NCBI RefSeq assembly: GCF_002954765.1
Contig: NZ_MTPW01000001.1
Location: 434,001-498,000, forward strand
Direction: 5' to 3'
DNA length: 64,000 bases
DNA from: Nonlabens arenilitoris
GTDB lineage: Bacteria > Bacteroidota > Bacteroidia > Flavobacteriales > Flavobacteriaceae
Shown: positions 35,850 through 44,296 of the stretch, one piece after another
Numbering within the stretch: the first letter of the stretch is position 1
Layout of the letters: each line of letters begins with the position of its first letter
The notes under the pieces: model-generated
Database searches by the model: none
Told to the model about the DNA's origin: nothing
Seen by the model: only the letters and a program-made list of their open reading frames with translations
Position numbers and translations under genes: made by a program

Positions 35850-37027
35850 GATTCTTGATGTATCTGGTTATAAATCTTATTGCTGTTTCCTATGATCTTG
35901 ATAAAACCTTTGGCCTCACTTGCTGTCCATGCTTTATTCTCCTCTCCATAAGTACCGAATTTTGCATTCATTAAATCGTTTACCGATTCTATACCATCCA
36001 GAGTAAAGTGATAAGGTTGTAAAGTGACATAAACATCTCCAGTAACTTTGGCCTGGCTACTTTCTAAGAAAGCCTCCATGTCACGCATTACAGGATCGAG
36101 GTACTGACCTTCATGCAGGTGCATTCCATAAAAACTAGACAGATAATCTTTGTGCTGTAACTGCCACTTAGTAAGTGTGTGTTTTTCTAATAAATGGTGT
36201 GCTTTTATAGTAATCAACGCTGCTGCGGCTTCAAAACCTACTCTACCTTTCATACCTACTATGGTATCGCCTACATGGATATCTCTACCTATAGCATATG
36301 AAGATGCAAGATCATTGAGTTGTTGTATAGCCAGTTCTGAAGATTGCTCTTTCCCATTTACAGCAATTAACTCTCCTTTTTTAAAGGCCAATTTTACTTG
36401 TTCTTTTCCTTCTTTTTGAATTTGTGATGGATAAGCTTCTTCTGGCAAAGCCTTGAGCGAAGTCAGTGTTTCTGCTCCACCGACACTAGTTCCCCACAGT
36501 CCTTTATTGACAGAATATTGAGACTTTTCCCAAGACATAGCTATTCCATTTTCTATGAGATAATCTATCTCTTGTTTACGAGATAGTTTACCATCTCTTA
36601 TAGGTGTAATAATTTCTATATGTGGTGCTAGAGTTTGAAAAATCATATCAAAACGTACTTGATCATTTCCGGCGCCAGTACTTCCATGAGCGATAAATTG
36701 TGCGTCTATGGTTTTTGCATATTCAATTATCTCAATGGCTTGTACAATACGCTCTGCACTTACCGATAGTGGATACGTATTGTTCTTCAACACGTTTCCA
36801 TAAATCAAATACTTAACGACTTTATCATAAAAAGTACTGACAGCGTCTATTGCTTTAAAAGTGCTCACGCCCATTTTATAAGCGTTAGATTCTATAGTTT
36901 TAAGGTCTTCTTGAGTAAAACCACCTGTGTTCACACACACAGCATGCACTTCATAACCTAGATCTTGTGAAAGATATACGGCACAATATGAGGTGTCCAG
37001 TCCGCCACTATAGGCTATTACTAATTT
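35846..37027 (-). CDS. argG: Argininosuccinate synthase lacking a recognisable start codon
   Basis: The frame encodes a full ArgG: KLVIAYSGGLDTSYCAVYL (P-loop), HAVCVNTGGFTQEDL, HGSTGAGNDQVRFD, ENGIAMSWEKSQYSVNKGLWG and VGMKGRVGFEAAAAL. It ligates citrulline and aspartate. Two in-frame TAA codons (37033-37031, 37030-37028; the first is the stop of the GNAT gene) lie directly before the AAA-TTA-GTA-ATA codons that begin the P-loop region, so there is no ATG, GTG or TTG before the essential SGGLDTS motif. The first alternative start, GTG at 36949, would delete the P-loop. This is either a lost start codon, a rare ATA start at 37018, or a sequence error. Confidence 0.85.
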   Translation of the reverse strand, partial: KLVIAYSGGLDTSYCAVYLSQDLGYEVHAVCVNTGGFTQEDLKTIESNAYKMGVSTFKAIDAVSTFYDKVVKYLIYGNVLKNNTYPLSVSAERIVQAIEIIEYAKTIDAQFIAHGSTGAGNDQVRFDMIFQTLAPHIEIITPIRDGKLSRKQEIDYLIENGIAMSWEKSQYSVNKGLWGTSVGGAETLTSLKALPEEAYPSQIQKEGKEQVKLAFKKGELIAVNGKEQSSELAIQQLNDLASSYAIGRDIHVGDTIVGMKGRVGFEAAAALITIKAHHLLEKHTLTKWQLQHKDYLSSFYGMHLHEGQYLDPVMRDMEAFLESSQAKVTGDVYVTLQPYHFTLDGIESVNDLMNAKFGTYGEENKAWTASEAKGFIKIIGNSNKIYNQIHQES

Positions 37028-37030
37028 TTA

Positions 37031-37654
37031 TTACTGTTCATTTTGATCTTTTTTGAGAATAAGCGTTTGCTTAATTTGTTTTAATCTGTTGAAAACAGAC
37101 TTTTTAATAGGTTTCTTTTCTTCGGTTGTTTTCTTAGAAGGATCATAGATCATACCTGTACACAAGCACATTTTTTGTTCTGTACGTTGTAGGATATCAT
37201 AGTTCTTGCAGGTCTGGCAACCGTTCCAGAATTGCTGGTCGTCTGTTAATTCAGAAAAAGTTACAGGCTTATAACCTAAATCACTATTCATTTTCATAAC
37301 AGCAAGTCCAGTGGTGATGCTGAATATCTTTGCATCAGGAAATTTTTCTTTAGAGAGTAAAAAGATGCGTTCTTTAATTTGTTTGGCCAGTCCTAGATTT
37401 CTATAATCTGGATGCACAATAAGGCCTGAGTTTGCGACAAACTTGCCGTGTCCCCATTTCTCTATGTAACAAAAACCTGCAAATTTTCCGTTATCCAGTG
37501 CGATAACCGCGTTGCCATTTTCCATTTTGGTAGTGACATATTCTGGTGTACGTTTTGCTATTCCTGTGCCGCGCACTTTGGCAGCATCGGCTATAGTATC
37601 ACAAATGATTTGCGCATATTTTGAATGCGATTTATGAGCAATAACAATTTCCAT
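37031..37654 (-). CDS. GNAT acyltransferase of the arginine operon with Cys-rich C-terminus
   Basis: The start at ATG 37654 (MEIVIAHKSHSKYAQ) gives 207 residues. A GNAT domain (about 1-130) has the acyl-CoA loop HPDYRNLGLAKQI. It is followed by four cysteines (146, 149, 163, 165; C-x2-C and C-x-C), which look like a metal site, and a basic tail. It heads the arginine operon, and no argA or argJ is visible, so it is a candidate N-acylglutamate synthase. That role is inference from position. Confidence 0.75.
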   Translation of the reverse strand: MEIVIAHKSHSKYAQIICDTIADAAKVRGTGIAKRTPEYVTTKMENGNAVIALDNGKFAGFCYIEKWGHGKFVANSGLIVHPDYRNLGLAKQIKERIFLLSKEKFPDAKIFSITTGLAVMKMNSDLGYKPVTFSELTDDQQFWNGCQTCKNYDILQRTEQKMCLCTGMIYDPSKKTTEEKKPIKKSVFNRLKQIKQTLILKKDQNEQ

Positions 37655-37694
37655 TGAGATTGATTTTATAAATTTAATAGTGTAAAGTGTAGTT

Positions 37695-37878
37695 ATGAAA
37701 AGAAGAACCGGACGCACCTAAATTCCCAAAAAGAAAAAACCCTTACGGGCGTCGGCGTCGTAAAGTAGGACGCACAGAAAAACCGTTCCTAAAAGGAGCA
37801 GTTAAAAAAGTAGTAAATAATAATGGAAGTGAATTCAAAGTAAAAAAAAATAAAAATGTATATCTAAATGCTAAGTAA
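37695..37878 (+). pseudogene. Small very basic ORF interrupted by one base
   Basis: ATG 37695 reads MKRRTGRT and stops at TAA 37719-37721. Omitting the T at 37719 opens a 60-codon frame ending at 37878 that contains KFPKRKNPYGRRRRKVGRTE and then KPFLKGAVKKVV. The encoded product would be extremely Lys/Arg rich, like a nucleic-acid-binding peptide. I do not recognise the family. The local base composition is distinctly richer in GC than its surroundings. The remaining gap to 38190 has a second GC-rich patch at about 37887-37918 and otherwise nothing I can name. Confidence 0.4.
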
Positions 37879-38178
37879 GATTAAGCACAGCGGCGTCGTT
37901 GCGTAAAGCGCACGGGCAAGGATATATTTTTATTTTTGGATAAATTCATGTGGTAAAAGTAATTATTTATTTAGAACAGACATCATAATTAAATACAAAC
38001 TTGTCAAATTTAAAGAATCGATAAATTTGATATTGATTTTTTACACAAAACACAATTAACTGATACTCTAATGATAATCTACAAAGCATTCATAAAACCT
38101 ATCCATCAGTCATTGGGCTTTTTACATCTCAAAACGCAGACTTATTTGAAATAATGTCACTCAATTTGAGCAAAAAAC

Positions 38179-38186
38179 TATCTTCG
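38179..38186 (+). promoter_or_regulatory. Putative -7 element TATCTTCG
   Basis: A near-match to TAnnTTTG ends 4 bases before the ATG of the DMT transporter at 38191. Confidence 0.35.
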
Positions 38187-38190
38187 CGGC

Positions 38191-39090
38191 ATGTGGATGT
38201 ATTTAGGCTTGCTTGCCGCTTTATTTTTAGGATTACACAATTTATGTAAGAAGCATGCCGTACGTGGCAATGAGGTGTTTCCTGTTTTATTAGGAACATT
38301 AATCGCTGGCTTTTTATTAATCTTACCTTTTTACATCGGCTCTATCTATGCGCCTGAAGCAACTAAAGAAATAGGTTTCTATGTGGAGACTATACCATGG
38401 TCCACACATGGTTACATTGTTATAAAATCTATGATAATGGCAGCATCATGGATACTGGCCTATCAAGCCCTTAAACATTTACCGCTCACTATCGTTACAC
38501 CTATACGATCTGCAGGTCCATTTTTCACCTTTATAGGCGCCATATTTATTTATAAAGAAGCTCCTAATAACTATCAATGGATAGGCTTTTTCTTAATCAT
38601 ATTATCGGTCTTATTATACTCTAGAATAGGTAAAAAAGAAGGCATCCATTTTAAAAGTAATAAATGGATTTTTGCGATTATAGGCGCTACATTTTTAGGG
38701 GCTTCTAGTGGACTATATGATAAGTTCTTAATACAGAGTTTAATGCTTAATCCACAAACGTTACAATTTTGGTTTTGCTTTTACACTATTATAATCTTAC
38801 TGATTATCTTATCCATCACATGGTTTCCTTATGCCCAAAAACGCAAAGATTTTAAATTTAGGTGGTCTATTCCTGCAGTTGGTATATTATTACAAACTGC
38901 AGACTATTTTTATTTCAAAGCACTACAGGATCCTGACGCCATGATCATGTTACTGTCTGCTATTAAACGTAGCCAAATTATTATAGCCGTAGTGATAGGC
39001 GGATTAATTTTTAAGGAACAAAACAAACGTCAAAAACTCATACCACTTGCAGGTATCATGATAGGTGTGTTTTTGATATTATATTCTTAA
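38191..39090 (+). CDS. DMT-superfamily (EamA-type) transporter
   Basis: This 299-residue inner-membrane protein has about ten hydrophobic segments in two EamA-like halves (AASWILAYQALKHLPLTIVTPIRSAGPFF; FYFKALQDPDAMIMLLSAIKRSQIIIAVVIGG described in part). The substrate is unknown; family members export amino acids or metabolites. The short leader and -7 element next to the ATG suggest a nearly leaderless transcript. Confidence 0.8.
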   Translation: MWMYLGLLAALFLGLHNLCKKHAVRGNEVFPVLLGTLIAGFLLILPFYIGSIYAPEATKEIGFYVETIPWSTHGYIVIKSMIMAASWILAYQALKHLPLTIVTPIRSAGPFFTFIGAIFIYKEAPNNYQWIGFFLIILSVLLYSRIGKKEGIHFKSNKWIFAIIGATFLGASSGLYDKFLIQSLMLNPQTLQFWFCFYTIIILLIILSITWFPYAQKRKDFKFRWSIPAVGILLQTADYFYFKALQDPDAMIMLLSAIKRSQIIIAVVIGGLIFKEQNKRQKLIPLAGIMIGVFLILYS

Positions 39091-39096
39091 GAATTG

Positions 39097-39945
39097 CTAG
39101 AATGAATAAACAACACCTAGCCTATTACCAGAAAAAGTGAAATTTAGAGAAGTTAGATTATCCTTAGAGTCAGAATTATATTTTTGATCATACTTCTTAT
39201 CTAAGTATTTATCGATACTCTCCACTACAAAGTAACTTAAAACCCAACTTAAAAACACATCACTAGCCCAGTGCTGTTCTTCATATATACGTGTTAATCC
39301 AGGAGTCATACCTATGGCATATATAGGACCTTTGATCCACCAACTATCAAATTGCTTTGCAATAACGTGAGCATTTGTAAACGTAAGTACGGCATGTCCC
39401 GATGGAAAAGATCGATAACCAGCAGATCCACCGAATGGTTTAAAATGATTTTTTCCTAAATTAGTTTGTGGTCGCGCCCTACCAGCTACTGACTTAGTAA
39501 ATTGTTGTAAAAAGCCCGTTGCGGTTGCTGACGATAACAGTAAAACGCCAGTTCTTCTTAATTTCTCATTTCGAGTAAACAGACCAGTGAGATAAACTGC
39601 ACCTGTAGCTCCATAGTTGTTTTGTGGACTACCAGCATACCACCCATAATCCAATATCAAATTAGGCACATCTTGTTTATGATTGACAAAATATTGTCTT
39701 AATTCATCGTCATAAGCATACAGACCTAAGGTCGTACCAGCTGTAGCACCTAATATATAAAAATCATCATTTTGCCAATATAGTGGTCTAGTATATGCAT
39801 AGCCTACACCTTGAAAAACATTCCCCATATCATAGGTGAAATCATTCCATAAGGATTGCTTGTCATCATTAAAACTACTACCATTAGATTGCCCTTGAGA
39901 TATTAATAAACCTAGAAAACACAAGCAAAACATCAATTTTTTCAT
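39097..39945 (-). CDS. PAP2-family membrane phosphatase
   Basis: This 282-residue protein has a signal peptide and the three phosphatase motifs of the PAP2 superfamily: KSVAGRARP, RSFPSGHAVLTF and TRIYEEQHWASD. Family members remove phosphate from lipids such as phosphatidic acid or undecaprenyl pyrophosphate at the envelope. A well-formed promoter (TTG at 39977-39975, 17-base spacer, TATTTTTG) lies directly before the ATG. Confidence 0.88.
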   Translation of the reverse strand: MKKLMFCLCFLGLLISQGQSNGSSFNDDKQSLWNDFTYDMGNVFQGVGYAYTRPLYWQNDDFYILGATAGTTLGLYAYDDELRQYFVNHKQDVPNLILDYGWYAGSPQNNYGATGAVYLTGLFTRNEKLRRTGVLLLSSATATGFLQQFTKSVAGRARPQTNLGKNHFKPFGGSAGYRSFPSGHAVLTFTNAHVIAKQFDSWWIKGPIYAIGMTPGLTRIYEEQHWASDVFLSWVLSYFVVESIDKYLDKKYDQKYNSDSKDNLTSLNFTFSGNRLGVVYSF

Positions 39946-39949
39946 TTTG

Positions 39950-39977
39950 CAAAAATACTATAAAATGCACTTAACAA
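39950..39977 (-). promoter_or_regulatory. Bacteroidetes-type promoter for the PAP2 gene
   Basis: TTG at 39977-39975, a 17-base spacer and TATTTTTG at 39957-39950 match the TTG-N17-23-TAnnTTTG consensus. Only four bases separate the -7 element from the ATG. Confidence 0.7.
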
Positions 39978-39997
39978 CATTTTAGGAACAACTATTG

Positions 39998-40005
39998 TAT
40001 CTTTG
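39998..40005 (+). promoter_or_regulatory. -7 element TATCTTTG before the metal cluster
   Basis: A perfect TAnnTTTG motif ends 4 bases before the ATG at 40010 of the HYC_CC_PP gene. No TTG is at the usual -33 distance. Confidence 0.55.
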
Positions 40006-40009
40006 TAAT

Positions 40010-40426
40010 ATGCTTTTAAAAATGCTCAAAAATATATCTGTGCTTATGATGGCGGTAGTAGTATTATGCTCTACCCTATCATTCAGTGTGCATAAACATT
40101 TTTGTGGTCCATTTTTAAAAGACATTTCCATAGTCGTTCCTTCTCATGGCTGTGGAATGGAGACCAACAACACAACTGAATCCTGTGCTGTTGCACTAGA
40201 AAAAAGTTGTTGTAATGATGTTATAGAATTAGTAAAAGGTCAAGATGATTTAAAATTATCATGGGATCATTTTAAACTCGACCAGCAACAGTTTATAGTT
40301 CTATTCACTCATTCTTACATCTACTCGATCACTGGTGATGATTTTGTAGACACACCTTTTACATCTTACTCACCGCCTCTGGTCACACGGGACATACCAG
40401 TGTTGCACCAGTCTTTTCTTATCTAA
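40010..40426 (+). CDS. HYC_CC_PP family small exported protein
   Basis: The start is set at ATG 40010 (MLLKMLKNISVLMMAVVVLC), giving 138 residues with an export signal. FSVHKHFCGPFLKDIS, SCCNDVI and a Pro-rich end (YSPPL) show the His-x-Cys, Cys-Cys and Pro-Pro features that name the HYC_CC_PP family. In Bacteroidetes such genes sit beside outer-membrane metal transporters. The conserved His and Cys residues could bind a soft metal in the periplasm. It opens the plus-strand cluster ending at 44282. Confidence 0.75.
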   Translation: MLLKMLKNISVLMMAVVVLCSTLSFSVHKHFCGPFLKDISIVVPSHGCGMETNNTTESCAVALEKSCCNDVIELVKGQDDLKLSWDHFKLDQQQFIVLFTHSYIYSITGDDFVDTPFTSYSPPLVTRDIPVLHQSFLI

Positions 40427-40491
40427 ATAAAGTTGTATTCTCAATTGCCACTAGGCATTCAATAAGATTACTAACTTTATTCAATAACACT

Positions 40492-41256
40492 ATGAAACAT
40501 ATTATTATGGTGGCTTTGATGGTTTTCGCTTTCGCGAAAGCGTATTCACAAGGTCCACCCATTACAGCAGATAAACCTATCATGCTAGGAGGCAATAGCT
40601 TCACCATGAAAACCCTAACTGAAATAAGAAACACCGAGCGCGGAACAGCCGTTTATGTTCCCGTAATGCTCCATTATTTACCTACTGCAAATTCATTAAT
40701 TGCTTTACATGTACCTTATGTCAACTATGACTTAAGTGATACCAGTGGTAGTGGACTTGCTGACATGAAGATCATGGGTAAATATCAATTTTACCGTAAA
40801 GATGGCACCGGAAGAACCTTCCGTATGGTAGCAAAGACCTTACAAACTTTACCTACTGGTCAGGAAATTGATGTAATGGATATTTCTACAGGAAAGTATT
40901 CAGGTTATTATGGTATTGTATCTGGATTAGAAACGTTGAAATACGGCATTTCTACAGAAATAGGTTATAACTGGATGCCAGATGGCACCTTAGATGAGTT
41001 TAGAACTAAACTGGGTTTTGGCCTTCCGTTATTAAAACCTCAGTATCCTAATAAGCAACTCAATTTATATTTTGAATATAACAGTGTATGGCTGCATGAA
41101 CGTGACTGGTATCAATTACTATATGCGCAAGGGATACAATATGCTCGTAAGAATATCACCTTTGATCTAGCCGTTCAATTACCTCTTATTCAAGAAATAG
41201 CAGATGATCGAGCACTTAACTATTCTGTTTTTGTAGGAACTCGCTATACTTTTTAA
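40492..41256 (+). CDS. Outer-membrane beta-barrel transporter-like protein
   Basis: This 254-residue protein has a signal peptide (MKHIIMVALMVFAFAKAYSQ) and alternating short beta-strands ending in an aromatic VGTRYTF, typical of an outer-membrane barrel. The pattern resembles the Phenol_MetA_deg/transporter family (PF13557). It lies 65 bases after the HYC_CC_PP gene and before the metal-binding genes, so passage of a metal or complex is plausible. The palindrome copy forms the end of its signal peptide (AFAKA). Confidence 0.7.
   Translation: MKHIIMVALMVFAFAKAYSQGPPITADKPIMLGGNSFTMKTLTEIRNTERGTAVYVPVMLHYLPTANSLIALHVPYVNYDLSDTSGSGLADMKIMGKYQFYRKDGTGRTFRMVAKTLQTLPTGQEIDVMDISTGKYSGYYGIVSGLETLKYGISTEIGYNWMPDGTLDEFRTKLGFGLPLLKPQYPNKQLNLYFEYNSVWLHERDWYQLLYAQGIQYARKNITFDLAVQLPLIQEIADDRALNYSVFVGTRYTF
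40527..40542. repeat. CGCTTTCGCGAAAGCG palindrome, perfect copy, in a signal peptide
   Basis: A perfect copy encoding AFAKA just before the signal peptidase region of the barrel protein. Confidence 0.95.
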
Positions 41257-41337
41257 TAATAAATATAAAATAAGATATCTATAGAGTTACTGCAATCACG
41301 GTTTCTATATAAATGATATCAAATAAAACTAAACACA

Positions 41338-41967
41338 ATGAAACAAATAACCATTATTTTAAGCATAGTAATAGGCCTGATGGGCGTATCACAATTAGAT
41401 GCACAATCAAGTAAAGATAGAGACCAATTTGAAGTACAAGTAGACGGTTTAGGCTGTCCATTTTGTGCATATGGTCTAGAGAAAAAGTTTAAAGAATTTA
41501 AAGGTATTAAAGATATCGCTATTGATATAGAAACCGGAGATTTCTCATTTACTTATCCAGCGGCAAAAGAGTTAACTATGGAAGCTGTTGTAGCCCAAGT
41601 AGTAAAAGCGGGATATACGCCTAACGACGCAAAAATTACACGCGCAAATGGTACAGTTGAAACTAACAAAGCAGCTGAAAAAGAAGTTATCAGTGAAGTG
41701 ACCACATCTAAATTGTACGTAAATGGTATGTGCGGTATGTGTAAGGCACGTATAGAAAAAGCTACCACCGCTGTATCTGGTGTAGCTAGTGCCGTATGGG
41801 ACATAGACACTAAAATGTTAACCGTAAGTTATGACCATCAACTGACTAGTGAAAAAGATATTGAAAAGGCAGCGGCTGGTGTAGGTCACGATACTAACAG
41901 TACTAGAGCTACAGACGATAGTTATGATAACTTGCATCCATGTTGCAAATATGAAAGAGCAAACTAA
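41338..41967 (+). CDS. Exported protein with two heavy-metal-associated domains
   Basis: This 209-residue protein has a signal peptide, then two HMA-like domains. The first has GLGCPFC (Cys40, Cys43), the second MCGMC (Cys132, Cys135). The tail carries HPCCKY (Cys202, Cys203). The CxxC pairs fit periplasmic copper, mercury or other soft-metal binding. Its stop overlaps the ATG of the NHL lipoprotein (TAATG), so the two are coupled. Confidence 0.85.
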   Translation: MKQITIILSIVIGLMGVSQLDAQSSKDRDQFEVQVDGLGCPFCAYGLEKKFKEFKGIKDIAIDIETGDFSFTYPAAKELTMEAVVAQVVKAGYTPNDAKITRANGTVETNKAAEKEVISEVTTSKLYVNGMCGMCKARIEKATTAVSGVASAVWDIDTKMLTVSYDHQLTSEKDIEKAAAGVGHDTNSTRATDDSYDNLHPCCKYERAN

Positions 41968-42851
41968 TGAGAACGTTTATATATACCATCGTGGCTGCGG
42001 TCACGATAATCTCATGTACAGATAAAGCTGCTGTGGCACAGGACTGGCAGTTTGAAAAAGTAATCGACCTAGATGGTATCAACCCTATAGGTATTGCTAT
42101 GGATGGTAATGATATCTTTCTAAGTGATGGCGATCATAATCGTATAGTTAAGGTAGCTGAAGACGGAAGTATTTTATTTGAGATGGAAGGCTTTGAAAGA
42201 CCAATGCATATAGATTTTGGAGAGGCAGACTTTGAAATTACAGATAAAGTCACCACTTCTTTACTCAAAGAAAGAGCCCTTTTTGTACCAGAATATGGAC
42301 GTGACTCTATAGCTGTAATTAGAGATCATAAAAGAGACTACCTGGTATTGCAGGACTCATTAGACGCTCCAGCAGCAATTAGCATATTTAAAAATGAAAT
42401 CGCTATTGCAGACTTCTATCCTAATCGAGTACTTTATTATAATGGAAAGGAATGGATAAGTATAGGCACAGAAGGCAAAGAACTAGGACAGCTCTACTAC
42501 CCTACAGATGTGCAAATCACAAAAAGCCACATTTACATTGCCGATGCCTATAACCATAGGGCGCAAGTTTTTGATAAGACTGGAAAAGCTATTGCTATTA
42601 TAGGAGCTGATTTAAAAATTAATGCCGCTACAGGAATTTTTGTAACAGATGAGGAAGTATTTCTAACAGATTTTGAAAATGGCCGCATTCTCATTTTTGA
42701 CATGAAATATCAATTGAAACAGATCATAGAAACTAACATCGATAAACCTACAGATGTTTATGTCCAAGATGGATTCATGTATATCACTAATTACCGCAAA
42801 GGCCAATTGATTAAGTATGCACTTAAAGATATAGAAAATGAACAATCTTAA
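41967..42851 (+). CDS. NHL-repeat propeller lipoprotein
   Basis: This 294-residue lipoprotein (ISC lipobox at about residue 17) has a repeat pattern typical of NHL propellers: IAMDGNDIFLSDGDHNRIVKV, LYYPTDVQITKSHIYIADAYNHRAQVFD (in part) and TDVYVQDGFMYITNYRKGQL. A binding or sensing role in the periplasm is likely; no catalytic motif is seen. It overlaps the next gene by 14 bases. Confidence 0.78.
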   Translation: MRTFIYTIVAAVTIISCTDKAAVAQDWQFEKVIDLDGINPIGIAMDGNDIFLSDGDHNRIVKVAEDGSILFEMEGFERPMHIDFGEADFEITDKVTTSLLKERALFVPEYGRDSIAVIRDHKRDYLVLQDSLDAPAAISIFKNEIAIADFYPNRVLYYNGKEWISIGTEGKELGQLYYPTDVQITKSHIYIADAYNHRAQVFDKTGKAIAIIGADLKINAATGIFVTDEEVFLTDFENGRILIFDMKYQLKQIIETNIDKPTDVYVQDGFMYITNYRKGQLIKYALKDIENEQS

Positions 42852-43560
42852 ACTTCTATTTATACCTGTATTACTTATGCTGTATGGTTGTAAGGATGAA
42901 AAATCTGTAGATTATTCTGTATTACATACTGGTGCTTTAATAAATTTAATGTCTGGAAATCTAGAGGCGACTGCGTCTCTAGATTCCATTCAAGACTTAC
43001 CTTATCTCTATGCGCTGGGTGCCTTAGAAAACCTGAAAGGGGAAATTCAAATTTTTAATGGTAAATCATATGTTAGTAAAGCTTTTGATAAGGACAGTGT
43101 ACTTTTAGAACGAGACTTTAACCATAAAGCTGCTCTACTAGTATATGCACAGGTAGAAGAGTGGACTAACTCTATAATGTTAGAACAGTTTAGTGATCTT
43201 AAATCAATAGAACAACAAATAGAAAAACAGGCATCACTTCACGGAATAGATACAAATCAACCTTTTCCCTTTCTAATTAGAGGAGAAGTGGATCAAGTAA
43301 ATTGGCATGTGATTAATTGGAAAGATGGAGATAAAGAACATAATCATAAAAAACATCAAGAATCTGGAGCTTATGGAATCATTGAAAATCAAGAAATTGA
43401 AATTATAGGTTTTTATTCCACTAAACACAAAGCTGTATTTACACACCACACCACGTTTCTACATATGCATTTTAAAGAAGTGAACGATCATATGATTGCT
43501 GGTCATGTAGATGATTTAAAGGCTAGTAAAGCAACACTTTATATACCTAAAATACGATGA
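42838..43560 (+). CDS. Acetolactate-decarboxylase-like lipoprotein
   Basis: This 240-residue lipoprotein (lipobox YGC, Cys18) resembles alpha-acetolactate decarboxylase. GALENLKGEIQIFNG carries the Glu (Glu69), FPFLIRGEVDQV an Arg (Arg148), and HMHFKEVNDHMIAGHV the zinc histidines (His209, His211, His223). Those are the counterparts of E65, R145 and H194/H196/H207 that I recall for the Brevibacillus enzyme. A second His cluster (HNHKKH, 168-173) is extra. A secreted decarboxylase is odd here; a zinc or copper binding role in the metal cluster is the alternative. It overlaps the genes on both sides. Confidence 0.7.
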   Translation: MNNLKLLFIPVLLMLYGCKDEKSVDYSVLHTGALINLMSGNLEATASLDSIQDLPYLYALGALENLKGEIQIFNGKSYVSKAFDKDSVLLERDFNHKAALLVYAQVEEWTNSIMLEQFSDLKSIEQQIEKQASLHGIDTNQPFPFLIRGEVDQVNWHVINWKDGDKEHNHKKHQESGAYGIIENQEIEIIGFYSTKHKAVFTHHTTFLHMHFKEVNDHMIAGHVDDLKASKATLYIPKIR

Positions 43561-44282
43561 AACACACGTATCACATTCAAGGAATGACCTGCAATGGTTG
43601 CCGTACTGATGTTGAGAATAAATTGAACAATATGGAACATGTTCAAAATGCTGTCGTGACCTTAGAAAACGAGAAAGCTATAATCAACATGGATGCTCAT
43701 ATAAATCTTGACTCCTTCCAAAAAGCATTGTCCCCTAAGTATAAGATTGATATAATAGAGGAAACAAATGTTTTTAAGAAATCTGCTTTCGCAAAAGCGG
43801 AAACCAAAAAGTCTAAGCTACAACAATTAAAACCTTTATTTTTAATTTTAAGCTACATCGCGGTAGCAACCATTTTACTAAATTATAATCGAGAGAACTG
43901 GAATGAAGCCATGCTTGATTTTATGGGCTTGTTCTTTATCGTATTTAGCTTTTTTAAAATTTTAGATTTAAAGGGTTTTCCAGAAAGTTTCAAAATGTAT
44001 GATCCATTAGCAAAGTTAATCCCAACATATGCATGGATTTATCCTTTTATTGAAACGGCGCTGGGCTTGATGTTTTTAATGAGGTTTCAAATAAATATCG
44101 CGCTACTTATTACATTGATTATTTTAAGTATAACTACTGGTGGAGTAACTAAAACTTTATTAGATAAAAAATCTATTCAGTGTGCCTGTCTAGGAACGGC
44201 ATTAAAACTACCAATGACTGAGGCGACCTTTATTGAGAATGCTATTATGATTATTATGGCAGTATTAATGCTGATAAGCTAA
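43557..44282 (+). CDS. HMA domain fused to MauE/DoxX-like membrane domain
   Basis: This 241-residue protein has an HMA domain (about 1-70) with GMTCNGC (Cys12, Cys15), a linker containing AFAKAE, then four transmembrane segments of the MauE type, ending with CACLGTALKLP (Cys209, Cys211). MauE-like domains move electrons or thiols across the inner membrane, so it may couple metal binding to redox. Its ATG overlaps the preceding stop (ATGA). A terminator follows. Confidence 0.83.
   Translation: MKHTYHIQGMTCNGCRTDVENKLNNMEHVQNAVVTLENEKAIINMDAHINLDSFQKALSPKYKIDIIEETNVFKKSAFAKAETKKSKLQQLKPLFLILSYIAVATILLNYNRENWNEAMLDFMGLFFIVFSFFKILDLKGFPESFKMYDPLAKLIPTYAWIYPFIETALGLMFLMRFQINIALLITLIILSITTGGVTKTLLDKKSIQCACLGTALKLPMTEATFIENAIMIIMAVLMLIS
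43784..43799. repeat. Palindrome copy with two mismatches, in CDS
   Basis: TGCTTTCGCAAAAGCG, two bases from consensus; encodes AFAKA in the linker between HMA and MauE domains. Confidence 0.6.
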
Positions 44283-44296
44283 TATCATTCTAATTT

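Noticed and set aside
37718..38190. tRNA or rRNA fragment in the GC-rich patches
   Set aside because: No CCA end, no cloverleaf arms and no conserved rRNA segments could be made out; the patches are left as unexplained.
39097..39945. Possible acid phosphatase outside the PAP2 family
   Set aside because: All three PAP2 motifs are present in order, so the standard family call is enough.
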